A model generated the notes under the pieces. The model was given only the letters and a program-made list of their open reading frames with translations, made no database searches and was not told the DNA's origin. Positions 25,777-30,882 of a DNA stretch of 30,882 nt are shown one piece after another. This DNA comes from a virus, in IMG/VR virus record IMGVR_UViG_3300025816_000050, positions 1 to 30,882 of that record; one strand, 5' to 3'. Both the position numbers and the translations under genes were made by a program. Position 1 is the stretch's first letter. Each line of letters starts with the position of its first letter.

Positions 25777-27294
25777 TTAATAATAACTTATTTTTCGTTT
25801 AGGATATAGCTCTTCGTCTTCATAGTCACTGGGTAGTTTTACAAATCCACCTTGCCTAAAACGTAATAGTGCTTGAGTGGTTGAGTCTACTAAGTCATCA
25901 TGATCACCAGCAGGAAACATCGCACATTCTTCTATAACGTCGTGTGCCCATTTAGTATCAGGTGCCCAAACCATACCTGACTCAAATAAAGGTGCACTTG
26001 CGTTTACTCTAGCTACTTTATCATTGCCTTTGCTTGGAGTAAAGTTTTGTACAGGTATACCTATATTTCGTAATTCTTGTGTTAGGGGCATACCACTTGC
26101 TTTACCTTCTATAATAGTTACGTCAGGTTGCCATTCGTGATATTGTTCTAAGGCTATAGCTTTTAGTTCAGGAAAACTGTACCTACCTTTTATAGCGTCT
26201 AATAAAATAATGTGTGGAGCTGTACCGTCATAGTAATTTTCACCTAGACTACCTTCTGGGTAAAATACTCCCCAAGTAGTAATAGCTGAATAGTCTGCCA
26301 TTTCACGTTTTAAAAATGCAGTATCGTAACTTTGTATTAAATATTCGCAACGTGGTGGTTTTTCATTAGTCCACTCTTGCCACCACTCACGTTTTATTAA
26401 GGCACCTTCTTCTGAACTAGGGTTCTGCATGTATTGAGCGTGCCATTTAGGACCACCCCTTAACGTAGCTTGTACACTTTCTAGTTCTTCTTTTGACCAA
26501 TACTCTGGCCATAGTGGGTCACCACTAGGCAATATAGCAGGAAGCTCAATAAGTTCCCATTGATCTGCTTTAGGATCACGAGCCATATCTTTTAAAAGTC
26601 TACCTGTTAAATCGTTAACGTTCCAACGTGTCATAACTATAACAATGGCACCTCCTGGCTGTAACCTTTGCCTTGGACCAGAAGTATACCACTCATACGT
26701 ATCTTCCATAGACTTAGGGTTTAATGCGTCTTGTTCTGAGTGAGGGTCATCAATAATAAATAAGTCCGCACCACGTCCCGCTAACGCACCACCTACACCA
26801 GCAGCATAGTACTCGCCCTTTCGTTTTGGGTCACGTTTATCTTGAGTTTCCCATTTACCTGCTGCTTTTGAATCTGGGTTAATGAGTACGTCAGGGAATA
26901 TTTTTTGAAAGTCTTCCGTTAACATTAAGTCCCTAATTTTTCTACCAAACTTAACTGCTAGGTCTGCGGTGTGAGTGGCTTGTAGTATTTTTAAACTTGG
27001 GTTACGCCCTACTAAATAAGCAGGAAAATAATGTGAAGCAAATTCACTCTTCGTGTGCCGTGGTGGCATATTAATAATAAGCCTTTTAATTTTACCTCTT
27101 GCTATACGGTCAAAAGCATCTGCCATTTTAGCATGGTGTGCACCAGCTATAAACTGTGGCCACTGACTTTTAACAAAAGTTATAAATTCATTTTGACAAG
27201 TTTCAACACGTTCTATTTCTGCTAACCTTTCAGTTAGTTCTAAATGTTCTTTGAGGACATCCTCAGGAAGTTGATCTAATAATTCTTTTTTCAA
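25777..27294 (-). CDS. terL: large terminase subunit (TerL)
   Basis: This 505-residue ATPase/nuclease packages DNA. The Walker A-like loop is NMPPRHTKSEF (75-85), Walker B LFIIDDPH (178-185), and motif III VMTRWN (220-225). The C-terminal RNase H-like nuclease shows D324 in SYDTAF, E396 in IIEGKASG and D466/D467/D470 in GDHDDLVDS. The start is TTG at 27294, two bases after the upstream stop; no ATG lies near. Translation is probably coupled. Length and motif spacing are typical of the Terminase_6 type. Confidence 0.93.
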   Translation of the reverse strand: MKKELLDQLPEDVLKEHLELTERLAEIERVETCQNEFITFVKSQWPQFIAGAHHAKMADAFDRIARGKIKRLIINMPPRHTKSEFASHYFPAYLVGRNPSLKILQATHTADLAVKFGRKIRDLMLTEDFQKIFPDVLINPDSKAAGKWETQDKRDPKRKGEYYAAGVGGALAGRGADLFIIDDPHSEQDALNPKSMEDTYEWYTSGPRQRLQPGGAIVIVMTRWNVNDLTGRLLKDMARDPKADQWELIELPAILPSGDPLWPEYWSKEELESVQATLRGGPKWHAQYMQNPSSEEGALIKREWWQEWTNEKPPRCEYLIQSYDTAFLKREMADYSAITTWGVFYPEGSLGENYYDGTAPHIILLDAIKGRYSFPELKAIALEQYHEWQPDVTIIEGKASGMPLTQELRNIGIPVQNFTPSKGNDKVARVNASAPLFESGMVWAPDTKWAHDVIEECAMFPAGDHDDLVDSTTQALLRFRQGGFVKLPSDYEDEELYPKRKISYY

Positions 27295-27296
27295 TA

Positions 27297-27983
27297 TTAA
27301 AGTAGGGTGGCTAAACCGCCTGTCTTCATGCCTTTTAATTTTTGTAAGTGTTCAACTAATCCTTGAGCATATTCAAGGTTTTTATTTAATAGAGTGCCTG
27401 CTTGTTTGCTAGCATTAGGATTACTTAAAACATCTGCTGAATAAGTTTTTGATAATAGTTCAATATTTTCTTTTACACTAGGAAGTATACTGTCAATAGC
27501 TTCGTCACGTTCTTTAGAAGATAGTTTTTGTATAGCTTGAGCTACATTTCTATAATCCTCTAATATAGCACGACTCGTTATATTTTTAGGTAGTAAGTTG
27601 AAAATACCTTTAAACTTTGACGGTCCCATAAAGTTCATTGCTGCACCACGTAAGTTTTTTTCAAAATTATACAAAGGGCTTAGTTCTAATGGACTGACAG
27701 GAGAAGCGGTCATCGTATCAAGAATAGCTTGTTTATCTGCGTCTGACATTGCTCTTTGTTCTACAGATGTTTCAGGCGAAGATAATTCTTTATATCGATT
27801 TAAATCCATATCGGATATTGCTCTTAAATCCATTGAATCTGGTTTTGCTAGTGTAATAGCTTGATCATACAAAGAGTCCCCAGAGTTGTTTTGTAAAAAC
27901 TGTGCCATATCTTTATTAGACAGGGCTCTTTGTGTTTTAGTGCCATCAGGCAAAGTAATTGTGTATGTTTTTAAATCAGCCAT
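27297..27983 (-). CDS. protein next to TerL; small-terminase candidate
   Basis: This 228-residue protein has no motif I recognise. Residues 1-90 hold three short near-repeats, RALSNKDMAQFL, RAISDMDLNRYKEL and RAMSDADKQAIL, spaced by 23-35 residues. The C-terminal half is helical (NVAQAIQKLSSKERDEAIDS) and ends GMKTGGLATLL. Being directly before TerL, it could be the small terminase subunit, but no DNA-binding fold was seen. It overlaps the nuclease gene by eight bases. Confidence 0.6.
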   Translation of the reverse strand: MADLKTYTITLPDGTKTQRALSNKDMAQFLQNNSGDSLYDQAITLAKPDSMDLRAISDMDLNRYKELSSPETSVEQRAMSDADKQAILDTMTASPVSPLELSPLYNFEKNLRGAAMNFMGPSKFKGIFNLLPKNITSRAILEDYRNVAQAIQKLSSKERDEAIDSILPSVKENIELLSKTYSADVLSNPNASKQAGTLLNKNLEYAQGLVEHLQKLKGMKTGGLATLL

Positions 27984-28317
27984 GTTCTTTGTGTAAGTTT
28001 ATAAAGTATTCTGCGTCAACTAAAGCTAACGGTTTACTTTTGTTTCTTTTTATTATAACTAGACTTTCTACGTTTGGGCTAGTATTACTTGAACATTGCT
28101 CGTAGGCTTTCCACACATTGACGGCTTCTTGATTTTTACACTCCACACTATAAGGAAATAGTTTTTTAGTTTGTACGCCCATAATGAGGTCTTCACCACT
28201 ACTGCCCATGGGTCGTGATTCAATATCTTCTGGGTCCACGGACAATAGTTCTATGAGCTTGTCCCTTACCCACTGTTGTAAGCGACGACCTTTAGCTTTA
28301 GCTGAACTAGTTTTCAA
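27976..28317 (-). CDS. PD-(D/E)XK nuclease, Holliday-junction-resolvase-like
   Basis: This 113-residue protein contains KGRRLQQWVRDKLIELL near the start, D43 in SSGEDLIMG and E59-C-K61 in YSVECKNQEAVNVWKAYEQ, the pattern of a PD-(D/E)XK nuclease. The small size is typical of phage resolvases that trim branched DNA before packaging. Position just before the terminase genes fits. The start is TTG at 28317, overlapping the stop of the upstream membrane-protein gene by 11 bases. Confidence 0.8.
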   Translation of the reverse strand: MKTSSAKAKGRRLQQWVRDKLIELLSVDPEDIESRPMGSSGEDLIMGVQTKKLFPYSVECKNQEAVNVWKAYEQCSSNTSPNVESLVIIKRNKSKPLALVDAEYFINLHKEHG

Positions 28318-28666
28318 AATGCTTAGAAGCTCTTAAGCAAACCGTGGCTAATAGTCCGCTGCCTATGGCAGTGGCTAGGGCTTCACCTATAACACCGCCA
28401 AAGTGACTAGGATGAATTAATAAATCGCCCACAAAAGTTGCCACTCCTATAGAAACACCATGAAACCATAAAGCATCTTTATAACGTTTTAGCACAGTAT
28501 AGCCAATAAGGACCGCTCCTGCACCAGCAATAATTCCTGTTTGATTAGCTTTAATCCAATGACTAAAAGTTAAAGCAGTTAAATTACCCTGTACCATCAA
28601 AGGAAAACAAACGTAACAAGCCTGTTGCCATTTGATAAAAAAGTCTTTTGCTATTTGTTTAATCAT
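28307..28666 (-). CDS. three-span membrane protein (119 aa)
   Basis: This 119-residue protein has a basic amphipathic start and three likely membrane spans at about 43-59 (GIIAGAGAVLIGYTVL), 66-84 and 91-111. The first 40 residues include HWIKANQTGI. It is coupled to the small gene upstream (four-base ATGA overlap) and to the nuclease downstream. It may be a pore or envelope protein; no family assigned. Confidence 0.6.
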   Translation of the reverse strand: MIKQIAKDFFIKWQQACYVCFPLMVQGNLTALTFSHWIKANQTGIIAGAGAVLIGYTVLKRYKDALWFHGVSIGVATFVGDLLIHPSHFGGVIGEALATAIGSGLLATVCLRASKHFEN

Positions 28667-28797
28667 TTACCTTGCCCTCGATACTTTTTACGTCGTTGAT
28701 TTTTATTCGTGCCTGCTCCGTGGCTCATGCGTGAGTTACCTATAGACGTCTTCTTTTTGACATGCTCTATTCTTTCTTTTGACCACTGTTTAGGCAT
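28663..28797 (-). CDS. conserved small basic phage protein (44 aa)
   Basis: ATG at 28797 opens a 44-residue frame MPKQWSKERIEHVKKKTSIG... ending KNQRRKKYRGQGK. KKTSIGNSRMS and the KKYRGQGK end form a recognisable conserved tiny phage protein. It overlaps its upstream gene by eight bases and the downstream gene by four. Highly basic; role unknown. Confidence 0.75.
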   Translation of the reverse strand: MPKQWSKERIEHVKKKTSIGNSRMSHGAGTNKNQRRKKYRGQGK

Positions 28798-29134
28798 TAC
28801 GGTTTAGTTTAAACTCTTTACGAGCATTAGCCAAGTGTTCTCTATTTTGCATAATTAGCACAGGGACCACGGTCGAGTTTCCACCTTCATCGGGATGTGA
28901 CCAAAACCACTCTGCTTCAGGGTACTCATCTGCTAGTTCGTGTGCCGTGGACTCTAGGACTTTGCGACACACCGTGCTATGAACTTTGAATAAAATAGCA
29001 GGATACTTGTCTAGTTCGGTATATAGCTCACGGACTAAAGGCTCTGAATAATGTAGTATGGGTATTTCTCCGTTGTCAAAGTGCTTTAGACTAAAAGGGC
29101 AAACCTCAGTTATTGATTTCAAATAGTCTCTCAT
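28790..29134 (-). CDS. hypothetical protein (114 aa), first gene of the late operon
   Basis: This 114-residue protein has EIPILHYSEPLVRELYTELDKYPAILFKVHSTVCRKVLESTAHELADEYPEAEWFWSHPDEGGN: mixed helices with many acids and aromatic residues, no known motif. It is the most upstream gene of the minus-strand operon, so a promoter is expected within 29140-29260, but none is convincing. Its function cannot be told. Confidence 0.6.
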   Translation of the reverse strand: MRDYLKSITEVCPFSLKHFDNGEIPILHYSEPLVRELYTELDKYPAILFKVHSTVCRKVLESTAHELADEYPEAEWFWSHPDEGGNSTVVPVLIMQNREHLANARKEFKLNRNA

Positions 29135-29297
29135 AGCTAAAAAATTTTGCAGTAAAAATTTTTAGTAGGAGTCCCTTTCCGCGTCATACTCAGTATTTTA
29201 TAGTGACTGACCTAAAAGTAAAGTTTATAGTAAACGGCTCTTCTGATTATTGACGCAGGCGTTACGCTATGCATAGTTGCTATAAAGGGGGGTGGGG

Positions 29298-29367
29298 GGT
29301 GGCACAGCGGACTACTGGAGGACTGTTGATTTGTAGCAGCTGTTACGTCCGTTATAGCTGTGCCACC
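29298..29367. repeat. 70-bp inverted-repeat structure with nested stem
   Basis: Arms GGTGGCACAGC (29298-29308) and GCTGTGCCACC (29357-29367) are perfect complements over 11 bp. Just inside, CGGAC (29308-29312) pairs with GTCCG (29347-29351), leaving a TTATA bulge. The 34-base loop contains an imperfect palindrome GTAGCAGCTGTTAC. It follows directly on the G-rich tract. It could form a cruciform or a structured RNA; strand and function are unknown. Confidence 0.75.
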
Positions 29368-29388
29368 TGTCTTGTCTGCGTTTGCATC

Positions 29389-29445
29389 TCCCGCGATAGC
29401 GGGATCTGTGTCCCGCGAAGCGGGACGATCTGTCGCGGACGCGAC
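29389..29445. repeat. three GC-rich hairpins with GATA, GAA and GGAC loops
   Basis: Three hairpins lie in a row: TCCCGC-GATA-GCGGGA (29389-29404), GTCCCGC-GAA-GCGGGAC (29410-29426) and GTCGC-GGAC-GCGAC (29432-29445). ATCTG spacers separate them. The second contains GCGAAGC, known from literature as an extraordinarily stable DNA mini-hairpin. The design recurs 700 bases to the right. Confidence 0.8.
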
Positions 29446-29451
29446 GCGATC

Positions 29452-29536
29452 AACCGCTCGGGTTACGGGCGTAGTAAGTACTTACTAACCTAAAGTAAGT
29501 ACTTACTTACGTATAAAAGTCGTAACCGCTCGGGTT
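29452..29536. repeat. two direct copies of a 13-bp repeat flanking the twin palindromes
   Basis: AACCGCTCGGGTT occurs at 29452-29464 and again at 29524-29536, start to start 72 bp. The copies bracket the two 16-bp palindromes. They are the only strong direct repeats seen here and might be binding sites or the edge of an inserted segment. Confidence 0.7.
29472..29508. promoter_or_regulatory. twin 16-bp palindromes 21 bp apart (operator-like)
   Basis: TAGTAAGTACTTACTA (29472-29487) and AAGTAAGTACTTACTT (29493-29508) are both perfect palindromes sharing the 12-bp core GTAAGTACTTAC. Their centres are 21 bp apart, two helical turns, so dimers would bind on the same face. An imperfect 22-bp dyad with 8-bp arms (29547-29568, TAAAATAA...TTATTTTA) follows with a related GTAC centre. 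They lie upstream of the plus-strand gene and probably bind a regulator. Confidence 0.6.
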
Positions 29537-29599
29537 TAAAAGGCGTTAAAATAAGTACGTTTATTTTAGTATATAACGGTTATAAGCCTATATATTTAG

Positions 29600-29605
29600 T
29601 ATAAT
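29600..29605 (+). promoter_or_regulatory. candidate -10 element for the plus-strand small gene
   Basis: TATAAT at 29600-29605 is a perfect -10 hexamer, 68 bases before the ATG. No TTGACA-like -35 lies 16-18 bases upstream, as expected where CA and TG are absent from the DNA. It would start a leader that includes two TTTTTTAACTA repeats and ends with the AAAAGG ribosome binding site (29659-29664), eight bases before the ATG. Low confidence without experiment. Confidence 0.4.
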
Positions 29606-29672
29606 TACCTTAGTTATTAAATAAAGGGCGTTTTTTAACTACTTTTTTAACTAGCCCTAAAAGGTAAATAAT

Positions 29673-29981
29673 ATGACTAAAACTAATACTAAAAAAGCTA
29701 CTACTAGCGTTACTACTAACGTTACTAACGTTATTACTAAAGATAATATAGGTACTATTAACCCTATATTAACTTTTAATAATAAAGGGCGTTTAGCTAC
29801 CGCTAATAGTAATAGGGCTAGTAGCGTAAACGGTAAAACGTTTAAAGACGCGTTAGCTATTTATACTAACGCTAAAGCGTTAAACCCTAATAACCCTAAG
29901 TTAAAACCGTTAAGGGCTTTAACTTACGATATATTTAAAGTTAAAAGTTTAAGCGTACCTAAAGGCTATACGCTAGGCTAA
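29673..29981 (+). CDS. small protein of the island (102 aa), paralogue of the 74-aa gene
   Basis: This 102-residue protein begins MTKTNTKKATTS and is rich in Thr, Asn, Lys, Ala and Leu; it has no His, Gln, Cys, Trp or Glu and no Met except the first. It aligns with the minus-strand protein at 30298-30522: both begin with TNTKKAT and share LTF, NKxR, an RA-VxG-T core, ALxYD and KSL. The DNA lacks CA and TG almost entirely. AAAAGG precedes the start and a strong terminator follows. The conserved C-terminal half could be a small helical DNA-binding domain; no function is known. Confidence 0.8.
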   Translation: MTKTNTKKATTSVTTNVTNVITKDNIGTINPILTFNNKGRLATANSNRASSVNGKTFKDALAIYTNAKALNPNNPKLKPLRALTYDIFKVKSLSVPKGYTLG

Positions 29982-29992
29982 TAACCTAACCT

Positions 29993-30021
29993 AAAGGGCT
30001 AGTTTAACTAGCCCTTTTTTT
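29993..30021 (+). terminator. intrinsic terminator of the plus-strand small gene
   Basis: AAAGGGCTAG (29993-30002) pairs with CTAGCCCTTT (30008-30017) over ten bases with a TTTAA loop; seven Ts end at 30021. It starts 12 bases after the stop codon. Part of the 3' arm (TTTAACTAGCCCT) recurs in the leader before the gene at about 29646-29658. Confidence 0.88.
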
Positions 30022-30060
30022 ACGCCTAAAATAAATTTAAAGATTTTAATCATATATACA

Positions 30061-30256
30061 GGGATCGTGATCCTAGGGCGACTGACCTGCTTCCTGGAAT
30101 CTGGGCTTCCTGGGATCTGTGAGGTGTGTCCGTCGCCGAAGGCGACGGATCCTGGATCTTGGTGCGTCGCCGTCAGGCGACGCTCCTGGTTCCTGGGATC
30201 TGGTTCCTGTCTTCTGTTGTCGTCGCCGAAGGCGACGATCCCGATCGCGATCTAAT
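30061..30256. repeat. hairpin and GATC-rich repeat region between the two small genes
   Basis: Three hairpins: TCCGTCGCC-GAA-GGCGACGGA (30129-30149), GCGTCGCC-GTCA-GGCGACGC (30164-30183) and TCGTCGCC-GAA-GGCGACGA (30220-30238). Between them are degenerate TCCTGG(G)ATCTGG units. About nine GATC sites lie in roughly 190 bases. Open frames here have no codon bias and are judged spurious. Confidence 0.8.
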
Positions 30257-30264
30257 GGTCAGGG

Positions 30265-30292
30265 ATAAAAAGAGGGGAGCCGAAGCTCCCCT
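30265..30292 (-). terminator. intrinsic terminator with UUCG loop of the 74-aa gene
   Basis: On the minus strand the RNA folds AGGGGAGC-UUCG-GCUCCCCU followed by CUUUUU. It lies six bases after the stop. The core GGGAGC-UUCG-GCUCCC is identical to the terminator behind the capsid gene. GGTCAGGG (30257-30264) can also pair with CCCTGACC (30289-30296), giving an alternative, mutually exclusive fold. Confidence 0.88.
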
Positions 30293-30297
30293 GACCG

Positions 30298-30522
30298 TCA
30301 GCCTAGCTTTAAGGACTTGATTTTATTCAAGTCGTATTTTAAAGCTCGCTCCTTTAAGCCGAGCGTCTTATAGTGCTCTATAGCCTGTTCGTAGGTCATA
30401 CCTTGAACGGCTTTAGCTCGTTTGACGTTGTGCTCGGCGCGAGCTTTATTAGGGACGAAGGTCAACGTTTGAGCGTTGACTTTAGGAGCTACGGATTTAG
30501 TAGCCTTTTTAGTATTAGTCAT
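30298..30522 (-). CDS. small protein of the island (74 aa), paralogue of the 102-aa gene
   Basis: This 74-residue protein MTNTKKATKSVAPK... has LTFVPNKARAEHNVKRAKAVQGMTYEQAIEHYKTLGLKERALKYDLNKIKSLKLG as its conserved part. It aligns with the plus-strand 102-residue protein but contains His, Gln, Glu and Met that the other lacks. A strong ribosome binding site GGAGG lies five bases before the ATG, a good promoter lies 30 bases farther and a UUCG terminator follows, so this is a complete single-gene unit. Basic and helical; DNA binding is possible, not shown. Confidence 0.8.
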   Translation of the reverse strand: MTNTKKATKSVAPKVNAQTLTFVPNKARAEHNVKRAKAVQGMTYEQAIEHYKTLGLKERALKYDLNKIKSLKLG

Positions 30523-30551
30523 ATAAACCTCCTTTTTAACTAACTGACTAT

Positions 30552-30580
30552 AGTATAAGCTTGATCGTATATAAAGTAAA
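30552..30580 (-). promoter_or_regulatory. sigma70-like promoter of the 74-aa gene
   Basis: On the minus strand TTTACT (30580-30575) and TATACT (30557-30552) are separated by exactly 17 bases, matching four and five of six consensus bases. The start of transcription would fall near 30545, about 24 bases before the start codon, and the GGAGG ribosome binding site follows. Confidence 0.65.
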
Positions 30581-30882
30581 TAGCTCGTATAAAAAAGATT
30601 AAATTAATTTGGGATCCTGGGATCATGATCCTACCCCCTTTATACCCGTGATCTGAACCCTGGACCACGGACCGTTGTGCGTGTCATTACGATCGTGGAG
30701 CGTGGTTTGGCAGGGTTCCTGGATCTAGGACCGTGGACTGTAGCTTTTTGTCCCCCCTCCGTCTCCCGAGGGGATCATAGTTGGTGCTATATAGGGGAAC
30801 AGTGGATTCCTGATGATATCAAAAATAAGCATTGCACGTTATTATTGGCTGTTAAGAGCCAATAGGTCGGTAATAGGTTAGG
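30581..30882. other. non-coding right end with palindromes and GATC sites
   Basis: About 300 bases without a convincing gene. It contains the perfect palindrome GGATCATGATCC near 30621, several GACC(G/A)TGG-like units, six or seven GATC sites in about 180 bases, a hairpin CCCCTC/GAGGGG (30754-30773), and TATTGGCT-GTTAAG-AGCCAATA (30843-30864). The window ends in a TAGG-rich stretch. No U tract follows the last hairpin, so it is not a clear terminator. Confidence 0.6.

Larger units (their letters stand above)
29135..29672. other. intergenic control region between the late operon and the plus-strand small gene
   Basis: This 538-base gap separates divergently transcribed genes. From left to right it holds an inverted repeat (29223-29235, GTTTA/TAAAC with a three-base centre), a palindrome CTATGCATAG (29267-29276), a G-rich tract (29287-29302), a 70-bp inverted-repeat structure, three hairpins, two copies of a 13-bp repeat, twin palindromes and an AT-rich promoter region. 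No coding frame with convincing codon use was found in it. Confidence 0.7.

Noticed and set aside
29190-29215. TCACTATA on the minus strand resembling part of a T7-type promoter
   Set aside because: Only the eight central bases agree, the initiation sequence GGGA is missing and no phage RNA polymerase gene is present.
29269-29493. Plus-strand frame of 74 residues starting MHSCYKGGWG
   Set aside because: It covers the G tract, the inverted repeat and the hairpins; no ribosome binding site and no codon bias.
29380-30240. CRISPR array
   Set aside because: The repeats are palindromic and irregularly spaced, with no equal-length unique spacers and no cas genes.
30067-30320. Open frames of 62-64 residues over the hairpin region
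   Set aside because: They run through hairpins and repeats, lack ribosome binding sites and have compositions set by the repeats.
30677-30865. Plus-strand frame of 62 residues near the right end
   Set aside because: No ribosome binding site or family motif; overlaps palindromic DNA.
1-30882. Terminal redundancy or circular join
   Set aside because: The first and last 30 bases do not match each other in either orientation.

Overview
The window looks like part of a tailed double-stranded DNA phage (Caudoviricetes), probably a marine one with a short tail. All recognisable phage genes lie on the minus strand and are packed with 1-17 base overlaps or tiny gaps. The DNA is AT-rich. The set includes a portal of about 800 residues, a 505-residue large terminase, a GroES-like protein, an HK97-type capsid protein, head-tail adaptors, ejection-type virion proteins, an M15 peptidase lysin and holin-like membrane proteins. 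No tape-measure, sheath or tail-tube gene was seen, and no replication gene or RNA polymerase. The marine assignment rests on family resemblance recalled from knowledge; no database was searched. The left end cuts a gene and no terminal repeat joins the two ends, so the contig is incomplete.

Read in transcription order (right to left): 29134-27297 holds small proteins, a PD-(D/E)XK nuclease and the gene next to the terminase. 27294-23377 is TerL and portal. 23375-22230 is a run of five tiny genes, mostly basic proteins, one with an EF-hand. 22237-18836 is GroES, scaffold candidate, decoration protein and major capsid protein, closed by an intrinsic terminator. 18671-14931 holds adaptors and head/neck proteins. 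14929-10503 is a set of small appendage proteins ending in two tandem glycine-rich adhesin-like proteins. 10446-7383 is a modification cassette of one sulfotransferase and four 2-oxoglutarate/Fe(II) oxygenase-like genes. 7349-2794 holds lysis genes, a large tail protein and an HNH endonuclease. 2794-1 encodes ejection-type proteins.

The right 1.7 kb (about 29140-30882) is quite different. It is mostly non-coding and carries two small paralogous genes on opposite strands, each with its own terminator, plus clusters of GC-rich hairpins with GAA or GNNA loops, dense GATC sites and twin 16-bp palindromes 21 bp apart. A 598-base stretch (29453-30050) contains no CA and only one TG, the start codon of its gene; TC and GA are also nearly absent. 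This island is the most unusual part of the window and may be a regulatory or replication region or an inserted element.

The likely logic is a late operon that packages DNA, builds head and tail, decorates the virion and lyses the host. The island to its right may control or replicate the genome. Functions given for the island are inference.
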